Assembly: GCA_016462305.1 (NCBI GenBank)
Contig: JAEMTM010000006.1
Location: forward strand, 22,994 to 32,754
Direction of reading: 5' to 3'
Length of the DNA: 9,761 bases
Source of the DNA: Sphingomonadaceae bacterium
GTDB lineage: Bacteria > Pseudomonadota > Alphaproteobacteria > Sphingomonadales > Sphingomonadaceae
Shown piece after piece: positions 6,143-9,761 of this stretch. Each line of letters begins with the position of its first letter. Position 1 is the first letter of the stretch. Below the pieces are notes generated by a model. The model made no database searches, was not told the DNA's origin, and saw only the letters and a program-made list of their open reading frames with translations. Both the position numbers and the translations under genes were made by a program.

Positions 6143-6955
6143 ATGACAGTCATCAATACCAATGTCGCCGCGTTGCGCGCCCAAAACGCTTCACGTATGG
6201 CAACCCAAGGGCTTGGGCAAGCAATGGAACGCCTTTCGACCGGCAAGCGCATCAACAGTGCCAAGGACGACGCCGCTGGCCTCGCCGTCTCCACCCGCAT
6301 GGACGCAAAAGTGCGCGGCCTGACCCAGGCCATCCGCAACGCCAATGACGGCATTTCGCTGACACAGACCGCCGAAGGCGCGATGGCAGAGATTTCCTAC
6401 AGCCTCGTCCGCATGCGTGAATTGGCTGTTCAGTCGGCTAACGGTGCCATCACTGACGACGATCGTGCCGTAATCTCTACTGAACAGGAAGCCCTTGTTG
6501 CCCATATAAACGACATTGCGGCCCGCGCCGATTTCAACGGATCTGTGTTGTTGGATAACAACGAAACTTTCAAAATTCAGACCGGAGTTGCAAGCGGCGA
6601 AACCGTCGACATCGAGCTGATTGCTTTGGATGATACGGGCCTGGCCATTAATGCTGTCGATCTCTCGACGGCCACTGGCGCGAGCGCCGCGCTGGCGTTG
6701 CTGGACTCGGCCATTGACCTTGTGGCCACGCAACGCTCCAATATTGGTGCATCGCAAAGCCGGTTGGAATCGAATGTCAACAATCTGACATCGGCAGCCA
6801 TGAATTTGACAGAGGCAAAATCGCGCATTGAAGACGCGGACTTCTCGTCAGAATCGACGAGACTCGCGTCGTCACAGATCCTTGCCCAGGCCTCGACCGC
6901 GATGCTGGCGCAAGCAAACCAAAGCAAGCAGGGCGTTTTGAACCTGCTGCGTTAA
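6143..6955 (+). CDS. fliC: Flagellin (short, 270 aa), filament subunit
   Basis: The structural subunit of the flagellar filament, exported by the FliHIJ-driven apparatus encoded on the opposite strand. The N-terminal D0/D1 helices are clear: MTVINTNVAALRAQN, MERLSTGKRINSAKDDAAGLAV (28-49), AIRNANDGISLTQTAEGAM (63-81) and MRELAVQSANG (91-101). The C-terminal D1/D0 is clear too: LESNVNNLTSAAMNLTEAKSRIEDADFSSES (208-238) and the end MLAQANQSKQGVLNLLR. Only about 60 residues (140-200) lie between them, so the protein has little or no surface-exposed D2/D3 domain, as in other compact alphaproteobacterial flagellins. It is the only flagellin gene seen here; others elsewhere in the genome are possible. 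The symbol fliC is used in the general sense. It has its own sigma-28 type promoter and hairpins downstream, so it is probably monocistronic. Confidence 0.97.
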   Translation: MTVINTNVAALRAQNASRMATQGLGQAMERLSTGKRINSAKDDAAGLAVSTRMDAKVRGLTQAIRNANDGISLTQTAEGAMAEISYSLVRMRELAVQSANGAITDDDRAVISTEQEALVAHINDIAARADFNGSVLLDNNETFKIQTGVASGETVDIELIALDDTGLAINAVDLSTATGASAALALLDSAIDLVATQRSNIGASQSRLESNVNNLTSAAMNLTEAKSRIEDADFSSESTRLASSQILAQASTAMLAQANQSKQGVLNLLR

Positions 6956-6976
6956 GTTGAACGCGTAACAACGCAC

Positions 6977-6999
6977 GCTCCAAAGCCCCCGTTTGGAGC
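6977..6999 (+). terminator. Hairpin 1 downstream of flagellin
   Basis: A perfect 8-bp stem, GCTCCAAA (6977-6984) with TTTGGAGC (6992-6999), and a 7-base loop, 22 bases after the flagellin stop. No T-run follows, so it may act as an mRNA 3'-end stabiliser or as a weak terminator together with the next hairpin. Confidence 0.5.
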
Positions 7000-7003
7000 A
7001 TGT

Positions 7004-7041
7004 AATACCCCGATGGCGCACATGGCGGTCATCGGGGTATT
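7004..7041. terminator. Hairpin 2 between flagellin and tRNA-Thr
   Basis: A perfect 12-bp stem, AATACCCCGATG (7004-7015) with CATCGGGGTATT (7030-7041), and a 14-base loop. It is symmetric, so it could form in transcripts of either strand. It lies four bases after hairpin 1. A classical U-tract is missing, so the termination role is inferred from position and stem strength. Confidence 0.55.
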
Positions 7042-7056
7042 CTACATAAAGGCCAC

Positions 7057-7085
7057 TTGAACTCACCCGCGCTCTTGGCTATGCG
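7057..7085 (+). promoter_or_regulatory. Possible sigma-70 type promoter of tRNA-Thr
   Basis: TTGAAC (7057-7062), a 17-base spacer, then TATGCG (7080-7085). The -35 matches 4 of 6 bases of TTGACA and the -10 matches 3 of 6 of TATAAT. The start would be near 7092, about 17 bases before the mature tRNA. Position and spacing are good; the -10 is weak. Confidence 0.42.
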
Positions 7086-7108
7086 AAGCCACGGCCCAAG
7101 CGCCAGTT

Positions 7109-7184
7109 GCCGCCTTAGCTCAGTTGGTAGAGCATCGCATTCGTAATGCGGGGGTCGTAGGTTCGAATCCTATAGGCGGCACCA
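7109..7184 (+). tRNA. tRNA-Thr (anticodon CGT)
   Basis: A complete 76-base cloverleaf. Acceptor stem GCCGCCT (7109-7115) pairs perfectly with AGGCGGC (7174-7180). D stem GCTC/GAGC is at 7118-7121 and 7130-7133. The anticodon arm TCGCA-TTCGTAA-TGCGG spans 7135-7151, with anticodon CGT at 7142-7144. The variable loop is 5 bases. T arm GTAGG-TTCGAAT-CCTAT spans 7157-7173. The discriminator is A and CCA is encoded at 7182-7184. It reads the threonine codon ACG, common in GC-rich genomes. A run of five T's follows at 7185-7189. Confidence 0.97.
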
Positions 7185-7261
7185 TTTTTCTCATGTCCGG
7201 CCCGGACACATGGGTAACACAACATAGCCCTTCGACAAATTTGCCGGTGACCCACAAGCGG
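7185..7261. other. Gene-free stretch after tRNA-Thr with a GC-rich palindrome
   Basis: A T-run at 7185-7189 directly follows the tRNA and may help end its transcript. The palindrome TGTCCGGCCCGGACA is at 7194-7208, extended outward by CAT/CATG. Its arms leave a single central base, so a folded RNA would need a 5-bp stem and 5-base loop. The function is unknown: terminator, protein site or insertion remnant are all possible. Nothing else is recognisable before the PilZ gene stop. Confidence 0.5.
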
Positions 7262-7852
7262 TCAAGGTAGTTTTGACCTATAATAAAGCACTTCCCTTTT
7301 CGAATTTGTTTGTGTCAGATCCACCATTGATCCCGGTTCGCATCCCAAACAAGAAACCGCAGCGCCAATGATGATCCATAAAGATAGCGCCAACCCGGCG
7401 CTGATCCACAATTTTGTTCCACGCGATAGGCGCTGGTCCGATGCATCATGGCCCGTTATGCCGCCTTTTGCTGTGTCAATGACGGCATCCACTGCCACAG
7501 AGTTGGTCAGCGTAAAGCGCCCCCCGATTAGCTCCGCGCCCATATCTGCTTGCGTGCGTTCTTGCGTGAATTTGCAGCCATAGATTTGCCCACCGGCCCA
7601 CATGATTTCCGCTTCCATCAATATGCCGACATTGGGGCCGACATTGGGAAGGTTGACCTCTATAATTTCGCCCACGCGTAATTCGGAATTGGTTTCGATA
7701 AGTAGGCCTGTATCCAAGATGTCGTGAACCAAAACTGCGTCTGACGCGGTGTCGTGTTCCCCGCCTTCAACTTCGAGAAGCAGCATGTGGCGTCGCCGCT
7801 TTCGATCATCGATCGATGTTTCGATTTTTGCACTCCTCGGCGGCAAAGGCAT
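7262..7852 (-). CDS. PilZ-domain protein with C-terminal membrane anchor
   Basis: A 196-aa protein. Residues about 15-100 look like a PilZ domain, a small beta-barrel that usually binds cyclic di-GMP. There is a basic N-terminal RxxxR motif (R17-K-R-R-R21), then AVLVHDILDTGLLIET (39-54) in the place of the [DN]xSxxG motif, then a strand pattern ending EIMWAGGQIYGCKFTQ (82-97). In the second motif the expected Ser is Leu (D44-I-L46-D-T-G49), so nucleotide binding is uncertain. A linker is followed by one hydrophobic segment at about 148-170 (LWISAGLALSLWIIIGAAVSCLG) and a 26-residue tail, suggesting a cytoplasmic PilZ domain fixed to the inner membrane. The start at 7852 has AAGGA 8 bases upstream. 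Proximity to flagellar genes hints at motility control, but it is separated from them by a tRNA and points the other way. No specific function can be named. Confidence 0.78.
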   Translation of the reverse strand: MPLPPRSAKIETSIDDRKRRRHMLLLEVEGGEHDTASDAVLVHDILDTGLLIETNSELRVGEIIEVNLPNVGPNVGILMEAEIMWAGGQIYGCKFTQERTQADMGAELIGGRFTLTNSVAVDAVIDTAKGGITGHDASDQRLSRGTKLWISAGLALSLWIIIGAAVSCLGCEPGSMVDLTQTNSKREVLYYRSKLP

Positions 7853-7997
7853 ATTGCAAATCCTTGCGCCTGTCGATCTGTCGAAAGCGCGTTATCAATG
7901 TTCCTCAGTGACACATATTCATCAAGCACAGAATATGGTAAAAACACTGTGGTTTGGCGATTGCTTTATGGTTCTAACCCTATGTTTTTTTGGGCGC
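7853..7997 (-). other. 145-bp gap upstream of the PilZ gene
   Basis: This lies between the HupE/UreJ-family stop and the PilZ gene start, both on the minus strand. It is AT-richer than its surroundings and is the likely site of a promoter for the PilZ gene, but I see no convincing -35/-10, sigma-28 or sigma-54 match. The minus strand has an A-tract just after the upstream stop and no clear terminator hairpin. The only confident element is AAGGA close to the PilZ start. Confidence 0.4.
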
Positions 7998-8987
7998 TCA
8001 AGCCGGTAGGACGCGTTGCAGCAACCACATAAAGGCGATGCCGCCAATGGCATAAGCGCTTATCATCTGGGCGCGGGCGGCGTAGAGCCTATGCACGCGG
8101 CGAAGCGCCCATAAGGCCAACATCGCCGCGCCGACGATGATAAGTTGGCCCGCCTCAACGCCCAGATTGAAGGTCAGCAAAGCCATCGGCACTTCGCCCT
8201 GCGGCAATCCGATTTCGGCCAATGCCCCGGCAAAGCCAAAGCCATGGAGCAAGCCAAACAGAAAGGCGACGACCCATGGAAAACGCTCTGACAAGCGCAG
8301 TTCTCCGGGTTTGCGCTTCAGTATTTCCACGGCGAGGAAAACAATCGACAACGCAATGGCGGCCTCAACTGGCGGGCCGGGGACGCTGATAAGTTCAAGC
8401 GTCGTTGCCACTAAGGTCAGCGAATGCGCTATCGTGAAAGCCGTCACCGTTGCCGCCACGCGCCATGCACCGTTGAGCAAAAGCACAAGGCACAGCACAA
8501 ATAATAAATGGTCATATCCCATCAGTATATGTTCGACACCTGTTACAAAATAGGTGCGCGCGACCTGCCACCGATCCGCCTTTTGCAGGATTACAGCCGA
8601 TGGGTTGCCGGGCGTCAGCCGTGCGGCCTGCGTGATTCCATAAGCGGATTGATAACGCAGCAAGGCGTCGGCTGGGGTGTTCTCCATGCCGCTTAAGCGG
8701 ACCGAACGGCCAGCCAAAGTTGCGCCGCAATCAATGTTCCAGCGGGCCAGCAAAGCAGCGGCATCGACGCTGCGCACAGGTTCGGTCGCCACGCAATCGC
8801 GTGGGAATATCGGCACGACGCGCGCGGCAAGGCCGGGCCGGATGGGCGCTTTCCATGTAATGCTGTATTGGTGGCTAACGGCTTCACGCTCACGGATTTC
8901 CAGATAGCCGGGTTGCAAGTCATCGGCGCGGGCAACCGAATTGAATCCAGTCGCGAGCAAGAGCAAAAGGAAAAAGCGGACGATCAC
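7998..8987 (-). CDS. HupE/UreJ-family membrane protein (putative metal transporter)
   Basis: A 329-aa protein with a signal peptide (MIVRFFLLLLLATGFNSVARA, cut near residue 21), a soluble periplasmic region of about 120 residues, and a C-terminal block of about six or seven membrane helices. The membrane part carries the family's conserved polar residues: GVEHILMGYDHLLF (150-163; H153, D159, H160), TIAHSLTL (185-192), LFGLLHGFGFAGAL (243-256; H248) and FNLGVEAGQL (273-282; E278). HupE and UreJ proteins are nickel permeases linked to hydrogenase or urease, but this longer version with an N-terminal domain is widespread without those enzymes and its substrate is unknown. No urease or hydrogenase gene lies here. 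Its ATG overlaps the stop of the upstream isomerase gene by four bases, so the two are probably co-translated. Confidence 0.85.
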   Translation of the reverse strand: MIVRFFLLLLLATGFNSVARADDLQPGYLEIREREAVSHQYSITWKAPIRPGLAARVVPIFPRDCVATEPVRSVDAAALLARWNIDCGATLAGRSVRLSGMENTPADALLRYQSAYGITQAARLTPGNPSAVILQKADRWQVARTYFVTGVEHILMGYDHLLFVLCLVLLLNGAWRVAATVTAFTIAHSLTLVATTLELISVPGPPVEAAIALSIVFLAVEILKRKPGELRLSERFPWVVAFLFGLLHGFGFAGALAEIGLPQGEVPMALLTFNLGVEAGQLIIVGAAMLALWALRRVHRLYAARAQMISAYAIGGIAFMWLLQRVLPA

Positions 8988-9761
8988 GGCTTGGCGATGC
9001 GAATGTCATATCCGTCAAGCAATGCCTGATAGGCAGCGGCTTCGCGTGCGGCTTGCGTTTCGGCACGCCAGTCGTTGGACACGCGCTGGCGGATGTCGCG
9101 CAACGGCGGTGTCCCTGCCGCAACAACGGCGCGGACGCGCACGGCATGCCAGCCAAAACCGGACTGGACTGGCCCGCTCCAACGCCCTTGCGGCAAATTG
9201 CGCAGGCTGTCGGCAAAGCCATCGCCAAATGCACGCGCGATATTGTCCGACGCGGCCTTGTCCATGCTGGCAGCTACGCTCAGCGGCTGCGCCTGCACTT
9301 GCTTTCCGGCGTTCAGGGCAAGGACCGATGCTTTCGCTGCGTCTTCATCCTCGCCCAAAAACTGCTGGTCGAAACTGAAGGCCGGCTTTTCGGCATAACG
9401 GATTTTGTTCGCCGCATAATGATGTTCCAGCGCGGCGTCCGTTGGCTCCATATTCTGAATTTGCGCGGTGCCCAAATATTCCATTTTGGCGGCCAAGCGG
9501 CGGCGGATGACGGGGTCATCGACGTCAAGGCCAAGGCGCATGGCCTCTCGGAAATAGATTTCTTCCTTGATATAATCGCGGATCAGGCTGTCGAGCTGCT
9601 GCCCGGTGGGCGGGCGCCGCCATGTCTGTTCCCATTGCGACGCGATCCGCGCAACATCTGCTTCATTGATCGTGATGCTGCGGTCAAGGCTGTCTTCCCC
9701 GCCAAACTGCCCCATCAGCAGAAACAGGGCCGACCCTACGCCAATGAAATGGACCAACGGC
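8984..9761 (-). CDS. Parvulin-like peptidyl-prolyl cis-trans isomerase, membrane-anchored (5' end outside window)
   Basis: At least 258 residues with no stop up to the window edge. The first residues visible, PLVHFIGVGSALFLLMGQFGGE, resemble the REPLVHF-hydrophobic start seen in related proteins, so the true start is probably just beyond 9761 and the TTG at 9757 is an internal Leu. One N-terminal membrane segment is followed by a SurA/PpiC-like helical chaperone region (QLDSLIRDYIKEEIYFREAMRLGLD, then DPVIRRRLAAKMEYL). A parvulin domain then ends with FGDGFADSLRNLPQGRWSGPVQSGFGWHAVRVRAV. The C-terminal helix is rich in Ala, Glu and Arg. It probably assists folding of exported proteins on the periplasmic side. 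The sequence ends in a four-base overlap with the HupE/UreJ-family gene, suggesting a functional link between the two. Confidence 0.86.
   Translation of the reverse strand, partial: PLVHFIGVGSALFLLMGQFGGEDSLDRSITINEADVARIASQWEQTWRRPPTGQQLDSLIRDYIKEEIYFREAMRLGLDVDDPVIRRRLAAKMEYLGTAQIQNMEPTDAALEHHYAANKIRYAEKPAFSFDQQFLGEDEDAAKASVLALNAGKQVQAQPLSVAASMDKAASDNIARAFGDGFADSLRNLPQGRWSGPVQSGFGWHAVRVRAVVAAGTPPLRDIRQRVSNDWRAETQAAREAAAYQALLDGYDIRIAKP

Noticed and set aside
7260..7278. Hairpin GGTCAA/TTGACC at the end of the PilZ gene as terminator
   Set aside because: The stem is only 6 bp, it overlaps the coding end and no T-run follows on the minus strand.
9755..9757. TTG as the true start of the peptidyl-prolyl isomerase gene
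   Set aside because: The frame stays open to the window edge, and PLVHF matches the internal part of the usual N-terminus, so the start is more likely outside the window.
1..9761. Defence island, prophage, integron or other novel mobile system
   Set aside because: All genes are recognisable housekeeping or motility functions, and no integrase, transposase or defence-type domain was seen on either strand.

Overview
The window is chromosomal DNA from an alphaproteobacterium, most likely a sphingomonad (Sphingopyxis/Sphingorhabdus/Sphingomonas type). The evidence is the flagellin N-terminus (MTVINTNVAALRAQN), the GC-rich coding sequence, the alphaproteobacterial style of FliF, FliG and FliH, and the parvulin plus HupE/UreJ gene pair. 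The genus call is by recognition only, not by search.

Positions 1-5914 (minus strand) hold a compact basal-body and export operon in the order fliE-fliF-fliG-fliH-fliI-fliJ-fliK, with fliK cut by the window start. FliE and FliF build the MS ring and rod junction. FliG is the rotor and switch protein. FliH, FliI and FliJ are the export ATPase complex. FliK is the expected hook-length ruler. Neighbours either overlap by 4 or 8 bases or, for fliE/fliF, are 3 bases apart. A near-perfect sigma-54 promoter lies just upstream of fliE.

Positions 6050-7041 (plus strand) hold a divergent, short (270 aa) flagellin gene with a good sigma-28 (FliA) type promoter and a clear Shine-Dalgarno site, followed by two strong hairpins. 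The roughly 230-base region between fliE and flagellin therefore carries a middle-class (sigma-54) and a late-class (sigma-28) flagellar promoter back to back.

Positions 7057-7190 hold a tRNA-Thr(CGT) gene with encoded CCA, a plausible promoter and a T-run after it. A GC-rich palindrome follows.

Positions 7262-9761 (minus strand) hold three genes. Furthest upstream is a parvulin-like periplasmic peptidyl-prolyl isomerase whose start lies beyond the window. It overlaps a HupE/UreJ-family membrane protein by 4 bases. After a 145-base gap comes a PilZ-domain protein with a C-terminal membrane segment.

I found no mobile element, CRISPR array, toxin-antitoxin or defence system. The region looks like ordinary core chromosome. 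The points worth a second look are the dual-sigma promoter region, a tandem 17-residue repeat in FliK, altered torque-helix charges in FliG, and a degenerate PilZ motif on a membrane-anchored protein.
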